Shown: piece by piece, positions 26,682 through 36,263 of the stretch
How the letters are laid out: every line of letters begins with the position of its first letter
Position numbering within the stretch: the stretch's first letter is position 1
From: an uncultured Alphaproteobacteria bacterium
GTDB taxonomy: Bacteria; Pseudomonadota; Alphaproteobacteria; HIMB59; GCA-002718135
Reading direction: 5' to 3'
DNA length: 64,000 nucleotides
Assembly (NCBI GenBank): GCA_902607435.1
Contig: CACLJX010000001.1
Coordinates: 74,899-138,898 of the forward strand
The notes under the pieces: model-generated
What the model was told of the DNA's origin: nothing
The model's input: only the letters and a program-made list of their open reading frames with translations
Databases searched by the model: none
Translations under genes and position numbers: made by a program

Positions 26682-27746
26682 TTTTTTATTTCTGTATTGA
26701 TTTCTTAGTTCATCTAGAAGTACGTTTGACTTTTTATTTTGCAAATGCCAAAAATCCCATCCATTGCAACTTGGGAGTCCTTGTATTTTGGCTCCAACTT
26801 GGTGTATAGATCCAAATATTTTTTTGGAACTTATCGAGCCATCAATTTTAACTATTGCTTTATATTTATTTTTTGAATCAGTAAGAATTGCCCCAGGTGG
26901 AATAATACCTTGTTCAACTAATTCACCGAAAGGTACTTTTGGCAAATCTTTTCGACTTTGAGACATTTTGACAATTTCATCCTTGAATGATTTTGTTTCT
27001 GATAAACGTTTTTTTGCTAATGTAATATATTCACTATCTTGTTCTATGCCTATAAAATTTCTTTGTAATTTTTTTGCAACTACAGCTGTTGTTCCTGAGC
27101 CTAAAAAAGGATCTAAAATCAAATCATCTTTTTTTGATGAAGCTAGTATAATACGATATAATAAAGCTTCAGGTTTTTGTGTTGGATGAGATCGCTGATT
27201 ATTGTTTTTTCTAAGCCTTTCTTTTCCTGAGCAAATTGGAATATACCAATCACTACGCATTTGTTTTCCTTCATTTAATTCTTTTAAATTTTGATAATTA
27301 AAAGTGTATTTTATATTTCGTGATGTAGTACACCATAAAAGTGTTTCATGAGCATTAGTAAATCGTGTCCCTCTAAAGTTTGGCATTGGATTTGTTTTAT
27401 GCCAAATGATGTCGTTAAGTATCCAAAATCCTATATTTTGAATACAGGTACCAAGACGAAAAATATTATGATAACTACCAATTACCCATAATGAACCCCC
27501 ATCTTTTAATACTCGTTTGCATTCTGAAAGCCATAAAGATGAAAATTGATCGTACTCACTATAATTTTCAAATTGATCCCAATCATTTGTTACTGCTTCA
27601 ACTGTTGTCTGATCTGGTCTGTACAATGTATCTTTTAATTGCAAATTATAAGGAGGGTCAGCAAAAATCAAATCAACAGATTTATTAGGAATTGTTTTTA
27701 ATATTGCCAAGCTGTTTCCATGCAGAATTTTATTTAATATATTCAT
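26667..27746 (-). CDS. ccrM: CcrM-type adenine-specific DNA methyltransferase
   Basis: About 359 aa from the ATG at 27746; the track's longer version uses a TTG that adds 13 hydrophobic residues not seen in the family. Motif IV is DPPY at residues 30-33 and motif I is DPFLGSGTTAVVA, in the order of beta-class amino-methyltransferases. The C-terminal region (VEQGIIPPGAIL ... GAKIQGLPSCNGWDFW) is the RAMA domain that gives CcrM its target recognition. Known CcrM enzymes methylate GANTC and time cell-cycle transcription in Alphaproteobacteria. It is a solitary methyltransferase with no nuclease beside it. Confidence 0.93.
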   Translation of the reverse strand: MNILNKILHGNSLAILKTIPNKSVDLIFADPPYNLQLKDTLYRPDQTTVEAVTNDWDQFENYSEYDQFSSLWLSECKRVLKDGGSLWVIGSYHNIFRLGTCIQNIGFWILNDIIWHKTNPMPNFRGTRFTNAHETLLWCTTSRNIKYTFNYQNLKELNEGKQMRSDWYIPICSGKERLRKNNNQRSHPTQKPEALLYRIILASSKKDDLILDPFLGSGTTAVVAKKLQRNFIGIEQDSEYITLAKKRLSETKSFKDEIVKMSQSRKDLPKVPFGELVEQGIIPPGAILTDSKNKYKAIVKIDGSISSKKIFGSIHQVGAKIQGLPSCNGWDFWHLQNKKSNVLLDELRNQYRNKKLTFN

Positions 27747-27810
27747 AAAGAATAGAATCTTTATGCAGATATAAAAATTGGTCAATCTAACTTATCAACA
27801 GTAAGAATCA

Positions 27811-28434
27811 TTATCTATGGATAAGTTTTTTTATAGGTTCAAAACTTTTTCTATGATGAAATGTTATCCCTTTTTTATAAATTTGTTCAATATGTTTTTT
27901 TGTCCCATAACCAGCATTTTTGTGCCAGTCATAATGTGGAAATTGTCTTCCAATTTTAGACATGTAGCGGTCACGATGAACTTTAGCTATAATTGAAGCA
28001 GTTGCTATTGTAATTGATTTTTGATCTCCTTTCACAATATTTTTGCAAGAAAAATTATTCAATTTTAAATTTATATTTCCATCAATAATAATATTACCTC
28101 CAGTATACTTGAGTTTATATACAGCTCTTTTCATAGATAGTTTTGTTGCTTCTAAAATATTAATAGCATCAATTTCTTGAACGCTAGCATAGCCTATAGC
28201 AAATTTAATAATATTGTTTCGTTTAAATTCAAAAATTATTTTTAATGCTTCTAATCTTTTTTTTTGAGTAAGATTTTTTGAATCATCAATAATTATTAAT
28301 TTATCTTTTGGTATCAAATAATCAAAAAAAATACATGCACAACTAACGACAGGGCCTGCCAAAGGGCCTCTTCCAACTTCGTCTATACCAATTACTGGTT
28401 TATTTAATAAGATCTCCTTATCAAAATTTGGCAA
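27811..28434 (-). CDS. rnhB: Ribonuclease HII
   Basis: 207 aa. GIDEVGRGPLAGPVV holds the first two catalytic acids, IIIDGN and SIIAKVHRDRYM the later conserved ones, and YGTKKHIEQI the C-terminal block. It removes ribonucleotides embedded in DNA. In Caulobacter-like genomes rnhB adjoins ccrM, and the same is seen here (64-nt gap). The moaB stop is 3 nt upstream of its start. Confidence 0.95.
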   Translation of the reverse strand: MPNFDKEILLNKPVIGIDEVGRGPLAGPVVSCACIFFDYLIPKDKLIIIDDSKNLTQKKRLEALKIIFEFKRNNIIKFAIGYASVQEIDAINILEATKLSMKRAVYKLKYTGGNIIIDGNINLKLNNFSCKNIVKGDQKSITIATASIIAKVHRDRYMSKIGRQFPHYDWHKNAGYGTKKHIEQIYKKGITFHHRKSFEPIKKLIHR

Positions 28435-28437
28435 TAT

Positions 28438-28968
28438 TTATAGCTCCTGTAATCGAGGCATAATTTCTATAAAATTACAGGGTTGATAACGATTATCTAA
28501 TTGAAACTTGAGTATGTGGTCCCATGCGTCTTTGCAGGCGCTTTTAGAGCCAGGAAGAGCAAAAACATATGTTCCTTTTAAAAGAGCACCGAGGGCACGT
28601 GACTGAATTGTAGATGTTCCAATTTTTGAAAAACTGATTTGTCTAAATAATTCTCCAAAACCATCAATAGTTTTTTCAGCTATTTCATTTATGGCTTCTG
28701 GAGTAGAGTCTCGCCCTGTCAAACCTGTCCCTCCAGTTGTAATAATAGCATCTATTAATTTGTTTGATGACCAATTTAAAATAATTTTTTTTATTAAAGG
28801 AATATCGTCTGTGATGATCTGTCTTTTAAAAACCTTATGTCCAAAATTTATTATCCTTTCTTCCAAAAGATTACCAGAAATATCATCTTTAAAATTTCGT
28901 GAATCAGAGATGGTTAATATTGCAATATTTATACTTATGAATTTTTTTTTCTTATTAATTGAAGACAT
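28438..28968 (-). CDS. moaB: Molybdenum cofactor biosynthesis protein B
   Basis: 176 aa. ILTISDSRNFKDDISG at the N-terminus and TTGGTGLTGRDSTPEAI in the middle are the MoaB/MogA signatures, with LPGSKSACKDAW near the end. The family binds molybdopterin and activates it by adenylylation or related steps. No molybdoenzyme is in the window. It is 6 nt from the end of slt and 3 nt from rnhB. Confidence 0.93.
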   Translation of the reverse strand: MSSINKKKKFISINIAILTISDSRNFKDDISGNLLEERIINFGHKVFKRQIITDDIPLIKKIILNWSSNKLIDAIITTGGTGLTGRDSTPEAINEIAEKTIDGFGELFRQISFSKIGTSTIQSRALGALLKGTYVFALPGSKSACKDAWDHILKFQLDNRYQPCNFIEIMPRLQEL

Positions 28969-28974
28969 TTTATA

Positions 28975-30717
28975 TTAATAAATTGGATTTTTTCCTTTGG
29001 CTAGCATTTCTAAAGAATTTGATTTTTTTCCAAGTCTATCATTGTATATCCAATATTTTGTCAATACTTTTTCAATAAACCAACGTGTTTCTCGAGAAGG
29101 AATGCTCTCCATAAAAAGAAGAGGATCATTAAGATAATTTGTATTTAATTGCCATTTTTTTAAATTACCAGGACCTCCATTGTAGGCAGCCGTAAGAAAA
29201 ATTAAGTTGTTTTGAATTAGATCCATTTTCATTAAATATTCAATATATTCTTGTCCTACTGCTAGATTGATTTCAGGTACTTTTAAAATATCTGAATTAT
29301 TTCTTTGAACTAATTTATTTGTTGATATAAATTTTGCTGTTCTTGGCATAATTTGCATAAGTCCGATAGCACCTTGAGAACTTTTGGCATATATATTGAA
29401 TGTTGATTCCTGATGCATAAATGCATAAATTAACGCGGGCTCAATGCTAAATCCGTTGGCAGGCTTCCACAGAGGAATTGGATAAAAATATTTGACAGGT
29501 AAATCAACCCCATATTGCGCAAGTTTGTTAGCAATTTTTAATTGAGTATATGCAAGATTAAAATATTGGGCAATATCTAATGACCACATTGCAACTTCTT
29601 TATTCATTACAGAATTAATTTTTACTATTTCATTTTCTAATTCTTGTAACAATCCAATCTGAATAAGAGCCTGTATTCTTTTGCCTGAAGGCAATAGAAA
29701 AATCTTATTTTTAGTTTGTGAGTCTATTGTTTTTGAAGACCATTCAATTGGTTTTTCTACTCCTAAGATTTGGTTTGCTATTGTTCCGTAAAAACTATGC
29801 GGATTTTTTCCAGCTTTTTTTAGCCAAAAATTAATATCTTTATATTGATTTAATTCTGCATAAGCCCGGGCAGCCCAAAAACTTCCTGAAGATTGATGCC
29901 AAACATCTTCTTTTAATGAAACAGCAAAATTTGTAAAAAATTCAGCAGCTAGTTTATAATCTTTTAATCGCCACGCTGATAATCCAGCTGTCCAGTTAGC
30001 ATAAGGAACATATACATCAGATTTCCCAAGTGCTTCGATTGCAAATTGTATGGCAAGCTCATTTTTATCGGAAAGAAAATAACCTTTTGCAATTAACTCT
30101 TTTTGTTGATCAATTTCAACTTGGTCTAATAACAGGTTTACGTCACGTTGTTTTAATAATTTAGCAGCTCCAGTAGGCCAACCTCTGTTCACTCTTGATT
30201 TAATGGCGTTAATTAGTTTTCTTTTTTCAGTTAATTGTGCTTTAGAAAGTTTTTTTGTACTTTTATATTTATTAGAGGTTTTTTTTAGCAAAGGAGTTTC
30301 ATTAATAATGCCAATTACTTTAGAGGGAGAATTTGGTCTTTTATATCCTTTTGGCATACGACGAATTGCTAAACGATAAATTCTTTTTGCTTGTGGGTGA
30401 TCATTATATCGTTGAAGCCAACTAGATAATTCTAGAAATTGCGAGCGATAACATTTAGGATGCAAATATCGTTGCGCCAAAACATGTCCCATTAAAATTT
30501 TATTATTTATATTTAATATGTGTTTATTAGCTAATTTCCATTTACAATTTTCTTGAAATTGAAATATTTTTCGATAGTGGATCACATCTTTTTCTGTAAG
30601 AATAGATTTAGAAAATATATCAAAATATTTTTTGGATATTTCTAAATTCACAATTGCAGATTTGCTTGAAGTAGTAACAAAAATAACAATTATAATAAGG
30701 ATTTTGGAAATATTCAT
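28975..30717 (-). CDS. slt: Soluble lytic murein transglycosylase
   Basis: About 580 aa using the ATG at 30717, which begins a clean signal peptide (MNISKILIIIVIFVTTSS) and does not overlap the UDG gene; the track's start is a TTG nine codons earlier. A long alpha-helical superhelical U/L domain is followed by the SLT domain with catalytic glutamate in FMHQESTFN, then GAIGLMQIMPRTA and AAYNGGPGNLKKW. It cleaves peptidoglycan glycan strands with formation of anhydromuropeptides, in the periplasm. Confidence 0.92.
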   Translation of the reverse strand: MNISKILIIIVIFVTTSSKSAIVNLEISKKYFDIFSKSILTEKDVIHYRKIFQFQENCKWKLANKHILNINNKILMGHVLAQRYLHPKCYRSQFLELSSWLQRYNDHPQAKRIYRLAIRRMPKGYKRPNSPSKVIGIINETPLLKKTSNKYKSTKKLSKAQLTEKRKLINAIKSRVNRGWPTGAAKLLKQRDVNLLLDQVEIDQQKELIAKGYFLSDKNELAIQFAIEALGKSDVYVPYANWTAGLSAWRLKDYKLAAEFFTNFAVSLKEDVWHQSSGSFWAARAYAELNQYKDINFWLKKAGKNPHSFYGTIANQILGVEKPIEWSSKTIDSQTKNKIFLLPSGKRIQALIQIGLLQELENEIVKINSVMNKEVAMWSLDIAQYFNLAYTQLKIANKLAQYGVDLPVKYFYPIPLWKPANGFSIEPALIYAFMHQESTFNIYAKSSQGAIGLMQIMPRTAKFISTNKLVQRNNSDILKVPEINLAVGQEYIEYLMKMDLIQNNLIFLTAAYNGGPGNLKKWQLNTNYLNDPLLFMESIPSRETRWFIEKVLTKYWIYNDRLGKKSNSLEMLAKGKNPIY

Positions 30718-30721
30718 TGAT

Positions 30722-31432
30722 TTATAATTTTTTTTGAATTTCAAGTAAGTCTAGCCATGTTTCTTTTTTTCGTTCTGGTGAGCGCAAAAGAAAAGCAGGA
30801 TGAAAAATAGCACGTGTTGGTATAGGTTTGTTAAGTTTAAGATTATTATAAGTATGCCATATGCCTCTTAATTTTGTTATACCATGATTTGTTGTAAGAA
30901 TTGTTTTAGCAGCAGTGCCGCCCAACAAAACTAAAATAGATGGCTTGATAATTTCTATATGTTTTTGAATGAATGGCAAACATTGTAATATTTCTTCTGT
31001 ACTTGGTTCTCTGTTACCAGGAGGTCTCCAAGGTATTACATTTGTGATATAAACCGTATTGCGATCTAAATTAATAGAAGATAACATTCTATCAAGTAAT
31101 TTACCTGCTCGGCCAACAAAAGGTTTGCCTAATCTATCTTCTTCTGCCCCAGGCGCCTCCCCAATAAGCATAATTTTAGCAGCAGAATTTCCATCTGCAA
31201 AAACTGTTTGAGTGGCTTTTTGTTTTAAGGCACAATCATTAAAGTTCGCAATAAATTCTTTAAGCTCTTCAAGAGTATTAATATCTTGAATATTTTTATT
31301 AGATAACATTTTATCAGATTCTTTTTTTTGATTGTTAATGTCATATTTAGAATTAGGGGTATCTTGAAGAAATTCATTTATGCCGGCATTCAATAAGAAT
31401 TTGAGATTTTTTAATTCCGAATTAATTGACAT
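30722..31432 (-). CDS. Uracil-DNA glycosylase, family 4/5 type
   Basis: About 236 aa from the ATG at 31432 ([14 protein letters not shown]); the longer track start adds ten hydrophobic residues unlike the family. The core starts with [17 protein letters not shown] and has [33 protein letters not shown] and HPAFLLRSP, as in iron-sulfur uracil-DNA glycosylases once annotated as phage SPO1 DNA polymerase-like. Cysteines near the N-terminus and in ILQCLPF are candidates for the [4Fe-4S] cluster. It removes uracil from DNA. It ends 5 nt before slt. Confidence 0.9.
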   Translation of the reverse strand: MSINSELKNLKFLLNAGINEFLQDTPNSKYDINNQKKESDKMLSNKNIQDINTLEELKEFIANFNDCALKQKATQTVFADGNSAAKIMLIGEAPGAEEDRLGKPFVGRAGKLLDRMLSSINLDRNTVYITNVIPWRPPGNREPSTEEILQCLPFIQKHIEIIKPSILVLLGGTAAKTILTTNHGITKLRGIWHTYNNLKLNKPIPTRAIFHPAFLLRSPERKKETWLDLLEIQKKL

Positions 31433-31488
31433 AATAAAGATAAAAGATTTAAGTATGTACATGATTGGATATGGAAGTAAATTTTTAA

Positions 31489-32814
31489 ATGAATAGAATT
31501 ATCCCTGTTATTAAATTAACTATTTTTTTACTTCTCTTATCGTTAAAAGCTCATTCATTTTCATCCTCCTCATATTTAATTGCTCAATCAGCGATAGCTT
31601 TCTATGATTATGAAACGGCTTCGCAACATTATGAAATTGATGATTTGTCAAATTTACATATTCATAATTTACAAAAGAAATTAATAGCTTTCATGAATAC
31701 AAATAATTTATCTAAAGCATCTATTATAGCAAAAAAAATAATTGATTTAGAAATTAACAATCAAGAAGCATGGTTAGTTTATTTAGCTAATGCAAAACTA
31801 ACAAACAATTTATATTTATTTAAAGATTTTGAAAAAATAAAATCAAGAACACAATATAATATTGTTAATTTTGTTTTTTATAATAATAACCAGCTTAAGA
31901 AAAACGATGATATTTCTAAAGCCTTGTTTGACATTATTCAGAGCTCAGAAACAAATAAAATAAATCTAATAAAAGATTATGATTATTTATTATTTTATTT
32001 AACATTAGTATTAAATTTTGATCCTGCATTTAATGAAGCTCTTTTTTTGCAAGCTACTTTTTATCAACAATTAGAAAATTATGAAATGGCTGAACAAATT
32101 TATCAAAAAATTGTTATTACAGACCCTCTATATTTAGAGGCTCAAAAAAATATAGCGTTTAATAAGACAAAAAATGGGAATTTTAAAGAAGCAGAAAAAA
32201 TATTGATAACACTAATACAATCTAATCAAGATAATGATACTTTAATTATTTCTTTGGCTGATTTTTATCGTATTAACAAACAATATGGCAAGGCAATTTC
32301 AAAATATACAGATGTAATTAAATTAAACAATATTGATAATAAGCGACTTTGGCGAGTTTTATATATGAGAGGAATTTGTTTTGAAAGAAATAACCAATGG
32401 AAACAGGCTGAAAAAGATTTTTTATATGCTTTAGAAATTGAACCTAATACTCCTCAAGTACTGAATTATTTAGCTTATGGATGGATTGAGAGAAATATTT
32501 TTATTGATCAATCATTAGAGATGCTAAAAAAAGCTGTACAAAAAAATCCTGATAGCCATTATATTCTAGACAGTCTTGCTTGGGCTTATTTCAAAAAAAA
32601 TGATTTAATAAAAGCTGTTGATTTAATGGAAGAAGTTATAAAAAAAGCTCCAGGAGAGGCAATTTCTCTTGATCATTTAGGTGATATTTATTTTGCTTTG
32701 AATAGAAAAAGAGAAGCATATTTTATGTGGAACCAAGCTAAAGATTTAGCAGAACCAGAAGATGAGATTTTAGATAGTATTCAATTCAAACTGCAAAAAA
32801 ATAATGCTGGATAA
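31489..32814 (+). CDS. Secreted TPR-repeat protein
   Basis: 441 aa with an N-terminal signal peptide and about nine tetratricopeptide-like helical pairs; clear TPR units include ALFLQATFYQQLENYEMAEQ and RGICFERNNQWKQAEKDFLY, and LAYGWIERN is typical of the alphaproteobacterial protein found before ispE. It probably acts as a periplasmic scaffold. It reads divergently from the UDG gene and overlaps ispE by 11 nt. Confidence 0.85.
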   Translation: MNRIIPVIKLTIFLLLLSLKAHSFSSSSYLIAQSAIAFYDYETASQHYEIDDLSNLHIHNLQKKLIAFMNTNNLSKASIIAKKIIDLEINNQEAWLVYLANAKLTNNLYLFKDFEKIKSRTQYNIVNFVFYNNNQLKKNDDISKALFDIIQSSETNKINLIKDYDYLLFYLTLVLNFDPAFNEALFLQATFYQQLENYEMAEQIYQKIVITDPLYLEAQKNIAFNKTKNGNFKEAEKILITLIQSNQDNDTLIISLADFYRINKQYGKAISKYTDVIKLNNIDNKRLWRVLYMRGICFERNNQWKQAEKDFLYALEIEPNTPQVLNYLAYGWIERNIFIDQSLEMLKKAVQKNPDSHYILDSLAWAYFKKNDLIKAVDLMEEVIKKAPGEAISLDHLGDIYFALNRKREAYFMWNQAKDLAEPEDEILDSIQFKLQKNNAG

Positions 32815-33649
32815 AGTTTTCATAAAAGCTCCAGCAAAAATTAATTTGTTTCTTCGTATAATGAACCAAAGACCTGATGGATATCATAATATTAGATCTG
32901 GAGTTACATTCCTCGATCTATACGATGAGGTGAGTATTGAAGTGAGTGATACTAATTCTTTAACATACAGTGGTCCATTTAAGCCACACTTAAATATTTT
33001 TGATAATGATATTATTATCAAAACTTTAGATTTACTAAATCTTAAACAAAATATTAAATTAAAACTAAATATAAAAAAAAATATTCCTTTTCAGGCGGGG
33101 TTAGGCTCTGCTTCGACTAACGCAGCATCTTTAATTAAAGGCTTAAATAATCTTGGTATAATAAATAAAAAAGATAATAAATTCTTATCTAGTTTAGGGT
33201 CTGATGTGCCAGCATGTTTCTATGGGGACGATTGTATTGTTACAGGGAAAGGTGATAAGATTCACACTCAAGTTAATTTCCCAAAATATTATTTTGTATT
33301 AGTAAAACCGAACATACAATTATCTACACATGACATGTATGCAAAAATTAAATATTTTTCTTATTTAGATCAAAAATATAACGATCTCAAAAACAATATA
33401 AATTTTATACATGAAAACGATTCAGAAAATGATTTTGAAAAGATTGTAAGAACTGAATACAAAAACATTAAAAATTTATTGGATTATTTATCTAGCACTA
33501 AAGATAATATATTTGTGAGAATGACTGGGAGTGGTTCTTGTTGTTATGCTACTTTTAAAAAGAAAGAACAAGCAACCAAAGCAATAAATGATATAAATTA
33601 TAAATTTTCAGATTTTTGGTCATATCTTGGACAAAATAATGTTATTTAA
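32804..33649 (+). CDS. ispE: 4-diphosphocytidyl-2-C-methyl-D-erythritol kinase
   Basis: 281 aa, a GHMP kinase. KAPAKINLFLRIMNQRPDGYH is the IspE N-terminus, PFQAGLGSASTNAASL the ATP-binding glycine loop, and VRMTGSGSCCYATF the C-terminal motif. It phosphorylates CDP-methylerythritol in the MEP pathway, two to three steps before IspH (18 kb). The start lies inside the end of the TPR gene, so translation is coupled. Confidence 0.94.
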   Translation: MLDKVFIKAPAKINLFLRIMNQRPDGYHNIRSGVTFLDLYDEVSIEVSDTNSLTYSGPFKPHLNIFDNDIIIKTLDLLNLKQNIKLKLNIKKNIPFQAGLGSASTNAASLIKGLNNLGIINKKDNKFLSSLGSDVPACFYGDDCIVTGKGDKIHTQVNFPKYYFVLVKPNIQLSTHDMYAKIKYFSYLDQKYNDLKNNINFIHENDSENDFEKIVRTEYKNIKNLLDYLSSTKDNIFVRMTGSGSCCYATFKKKEQATKAINDINYKFSDFWSYLGQNNVI

Positions 33650-33752
33650 AATTAATATTTTTTTTAAAAATTACTACAGCGAATAAGAATAGTTTTGAAT
33701 ACATCTAATTTTTTTAATGATGCATTTTAAGTATAAAAATTTTTGTAAATTC

Positions 33753-33780
33753 TTGACTACTATTTATGTTATGTTATAAC
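33753..33780 (+). promoter_or_regulatory. Putative sigma-70 promoter of the Zur-like gene
   Basis: TTGACT at 33753-33758 and TATAAC at 33775-33780 are separated by 16 bp, a good match to a sigma-70 promoter. A start site 6-7 nt downstream would fall at or one base before the ATG at 33788, so the transcript would have essentially no 5' leader. No ribosome site is seen between the -10 and the ATG. Confidence 0.6.
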
Positions 33781-33788
33781 ATATCATA
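33765..33788. promoter_or_regulatory. Putative Zur-box operator
   Basis: A 24-bp palindrome with 11 of 12 position pairs complementary, centred on the perfect core ATGTTATAACAT. Its sequence is like known Zur boxes (GTTATGTTATAACAT type). It covers the -10 element and ends on the A of the start codon, so a bound Fur-family protein would block polymerase. This implies autoregulation of the downstream gene by zinc, which is inference. Confidence 0.65.
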
Positions 33789-34153
33789 TGAATAAAGATA
33801 CTATTTTCCAATTTCTAAACAAAAGTAAAAAACCTATTTCAGCTTATGAAATATTGGATAATTTAAGAGATAAGGGATTTAAAGCACCAATTTCGATTTA
33901 TCGTGCATTGGACATATTAATTGATGAAGGTAAGGTACATAAAATAAATAATGAAAAGAAATATGTTGTGTGTAATTATAAACACAAAGATGATAATCTA
34001 ATTTTTAGTGTATGCAAGAAATGCAAAGTTGTCATTGAGTATCAATCAGAAAATATAAATAAATTAATTGCACAATTGTGTAATAACAATAGTTTTAAAC
34101 AATTAGGAAGCACTATCACAATAGAAGGATATTGTGCAAAATGCACAAGATAG
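33788..34153 (+). CDS. zur: Fur-family metal regulator, Zur-like
   Basis: 121 aa, short for the family. The winged helix (ISAYEILDNLRDKGFKAPISIYRALDILIDEGKVH) matches Fur/Zur DNA-binding domains. Two CxxC pairs, C76/C79 in VCKKC and C116/C119 in YCAKC, form the structural zinc site typical of Zur. The histidine-rich regulatory site of Fur is reduced. The palindrome upstream resembles a Zur box, hence Zur rather than iron-responsive Fur. A membrane protein with a His-rich tail follows after 3 nt. Confidence 0.8.
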   Translation: MNKDTIFQFLNKSKKPISAYEILDNLRDKGFKAPISIYRALDILIDEGKVHKINNEKKYVVCNYKHKDDNLIFSVCKKCKVVIEYQSENINKLIAQLCNNNSFKQLGSTITIEGYCAKCTR

Positions 34154-34156
34154 CAT

Positions 34157-34534
34157 ATGGGACATTTAATTGAAGATATAGTATGGTTGCAAGATAAGGT
34201 AGTAATAAGGGGGTTTGTTTTTGGATTTGTTCATACTCTTATACCACTAATAGGGTTTTATTCAGGTTGGAGCATTAATAGAATGCTTAAAATTGTTTCC
34301 AATGGATATGTGGCAGGAATTTTTGGTGTTGTTTTTGCGCATGTAATTGCTGACTTTATTGCCTCAACTCTAGATCCTCATTTGAGATCAGCGGCTTTAG
34401 GTATAGTTTTGGGAGGATTGCTGCCTTTGATTGCAGTTCCTTTTATGGAAAGATATGTTACCAAAAGTAAATATCATATTGTTGCAGGTGATCACGAAGA
34501 TATTAAAAAAGATCTAGAAGGCCATCATCATTAA
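34157..34534 (+). CDS. Small membrane protein with histidine-rich tail, in operon with Zur-like gene
   Basis: 125 aa with three to four hydrophobic segments (GFVFGFVHTLIPLIGFYSG, VAGIFGVVFAHVIADFIAS, LGIVLGGLLPLIAVPFME). The polar C-terminus ends HEDIKKDLEGHHH and contains further His and acidic residues. I do not recognise the family. The 3-nt gap to the zur-like gene and the metal-ligand tail make a role in zinc handling plausible, but no transport motif supports a mechanism. Start ATG at 34157 has no strong ribosome site; translation may depend on coupling. Confidence 0.7.
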   Translation: MGHLIEDIVWLQDKVVIRGFVFGFVHTLIPLIGFYSGWSINRMLKIVSNGYVAGIFGVVFAHVIADFIASTLDPHLRSAALGIVLGGLLPLIAVPFMERYVTKSKYHIVAGDHEDIKKDLEGHHH

Positions 34535-34601
34535 TTTAATATTTAACATTTTTTGTGATTGATAGTAGATAAATAAATTATGTATCAATATTAAATTATT
34601 A

Positions 34602-35264
34602 ATGAGATTGTTTGTTTTAATTTTCACTTTAAAAAAAGTTCCAATACTTCAATGGAGTTCTTTTGATGCTCTAAATTTTAAGCCAAAAAGTATTACACTA
34701 ATATATCTTATTCTTGGTTTAATATTATTTGGATTAGGTGAAACATTGTTGATTACTTCTAATGTTGGTGTAAGTCCGTGGACTGTTCTTGCACAAGGCA
34801 TGTCTATTAAAACTGAATATAGTATTGGTCTAACAACTTTTTTTGTTAGTATAAGTGTTCTGTGTTTGTGGATACCCTTAAAACAAAAACCTGGTATTGG
34901 AACAATATTAAACACTATCATCATTTCTATTGTTCTGGAAGCGTCCTTACCTTACCTGCCTTCACCTGAATTGTTTTTATTTCAAATATTACAAGTCATT
35001 GTTGGTGTTTTAATTGTAGGTCTTGGAAGTGGTTTTTATTTGATTTCTAATCTCGGTCCAGGTCCAAGAGATGGATTGATGACAGGATTACAAGAAATCA
35101 CAAACTTACCTATAGCTTTAATACGAGCTATAATTGAAATTAGTGCAGTAGTTTGTGGTTGGTATTTAGGAGGAGTAGTTGGAATAGGGACTATTATATT
35201 TGCATTAGGTATAGGCCCTTCTGTGTCAGCTGGTTTGTTTTTCGTAAGTCGTTTTATAAAATAA
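34602..35264 (+). CDS. YczE/YitT-like membrane protein
   Basis: 220 aa with about five to six membrane helices. LFGLGETLLITSNVGVSPWTVLAQG and GFYLISNLGPGPRDGLMTGL are the two glycine/proline-rich repeats of the YczE family. The biochemical role of the family is unknown. It follows the Zur operon by 67 nt and may or may not be co-transcribed. Confidence 0.8.
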   Translation: MRLFVLIFTLKKVPILQWSSFDALNFKPKSITLIYLILGLILFGLGETLLITSNVGVSPWTVLAQGMSIKTEYSIGLTTFFVSISVLCLWIPLKQKPGIGTILNTIIISIVLEASLPYLPSPELFLFQILQVIVGVLIVGLGSGFYLISNLGPGPRDGLMTGLQEITNLPIALIRAIIEISAVVCGWYLGGVVGIGTIIFALGIGPSVSAGLFFVSRFIK

Positions 35265-35347
35265 AAAAACTATACTACAAAGTATCTTTGAATTTGAAAT
35301 TACTTCATATAATGTGATTGTTTTTCTACAATTTTAGGAGACAAAAT

Positions 35348-36256
35348 TTGAACGAAGATATTTTCCCTAATGGGGCGGCTTGGATGAGCGGCAAATTCAT
35401 TAAATTATCAGAAGCTAGAATTCCTGTTTTAGACTGGGGTTTTCTGCGGTCTGATGCGACTTATGATGTTGCACATGTTTGGAAAGGTCGGTTTTTTTGT
35501 CTAGATAAACACATTGATCGCTTTTTTAAATCTGCGGAAAAACTGAGAATGCCGTGCTTAATAAATCGAAATAAACTGAAACAAATACTTGCTGGATGTG
35601 TAAAAAATGCAGGCTTAGAAAATGCTTACGTTGAAATGATTCAAACCAGAGGAATGTCTCAAAACTTTGATAGAGATCCGCGCAAATCCAAACCACGTTT
35701 TATTGCATTTGCCGTTCCTTTTGGATGGATATTAAAACCTGAGGAATTTGAAAAGGGCTTGGATGTAGCAGTGAGCAATATTAAACGTATACCTCATAGT
35801 TCTATTGATTCAACAATTAAGAATTATCATTGGCTTGATTTAGTTATTGGAATGTTCGATGCCTATGATCGGGGACATAATACAGCACTATTAACTGATG
35901 AAGAGAATAATGTTTTAGAAGGACCTGGATTCAATATTTTCTCTGTAGATGAAATCGGTTTAGGTACGCCTGATCGAGGAGTTTTAGAAGGCATAACTAG
36001 ACAAACTGTAATAGATTTAGCAAAGGAGTTAAATCTTCCATTTAATTTAAAACAATTGTCATTGCAAAAATTAATATCTTCAAAAGAGTTATTTGCTACT
36101 TCAACTGCAGGTGGAATAATGCCGATTACAAAAATAAATGGTCAGAGTATAGGAACAGGTATTCCTGGTGAAATAACAAGAAAATTACATAAGATTTATT
36201 GGGATAAACACACCGATCCAACTTGGACCTCGTCTGTAGAAGATCTTCTGAAATAA
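35348..36256 (+). CDS. Class IV PLP-dependent aminotransferase
   Basis: About 302 aa if begun at the TTG at 35348, which lies 7 nt after AGGAG (35336-35340); the track's earlier TTG at 35318 would put this ribosome site inside the gene. The fold-type IV text LDWGFLRSDATYDVAHVW near the N-terminus, the PLP lysine in TIKNYHWLDLV, and LEGPGFNIFSV and GVLEGITRQTV identify a relative of branched-chain aminotransferases, D-amino acid transaminases and (R)-amine transaminases. The substrate is not determined. It converges with an SDR gene, 7 nt apart. Confidence 0.85.
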   Translation: MNEDIFPNGAAWMSGKFIKLSEARIPVLDWGFLRSDATYDVAHVWKGRFFCLDKHIDRFFKSAEKLRMPCLINRNKLKQILAGCVKNAGLENAYVEMIQTRGMSQNFDRDPRKSKPRFIAFAVPFGWILKPEEFEKGLDVAVSNIKRIPHSSIDSTIKNYHWLDLVIGMFDAYDRGHNTALLTDEENNVLEGPGFNIFSVDEIGLGTPDRGVLEGITRQTVIDLAKELNLPFNLKQLSLQKLISSKELFATSTAGGIMPITKINGQSIGTGIPGEITRKLHKIYWDKHTDPTWTSSVEDLLK

Positions 36257-36263
36257 GATTAGT

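Noticed and set aside
26667-27746. ccrM as part of a restriction-modification system
   Set aside because: No nuclease gene lies nearby, and the RAMA-type C-terminus and rnhB neighbour fit the solitary cell-cycle methyltransferase.
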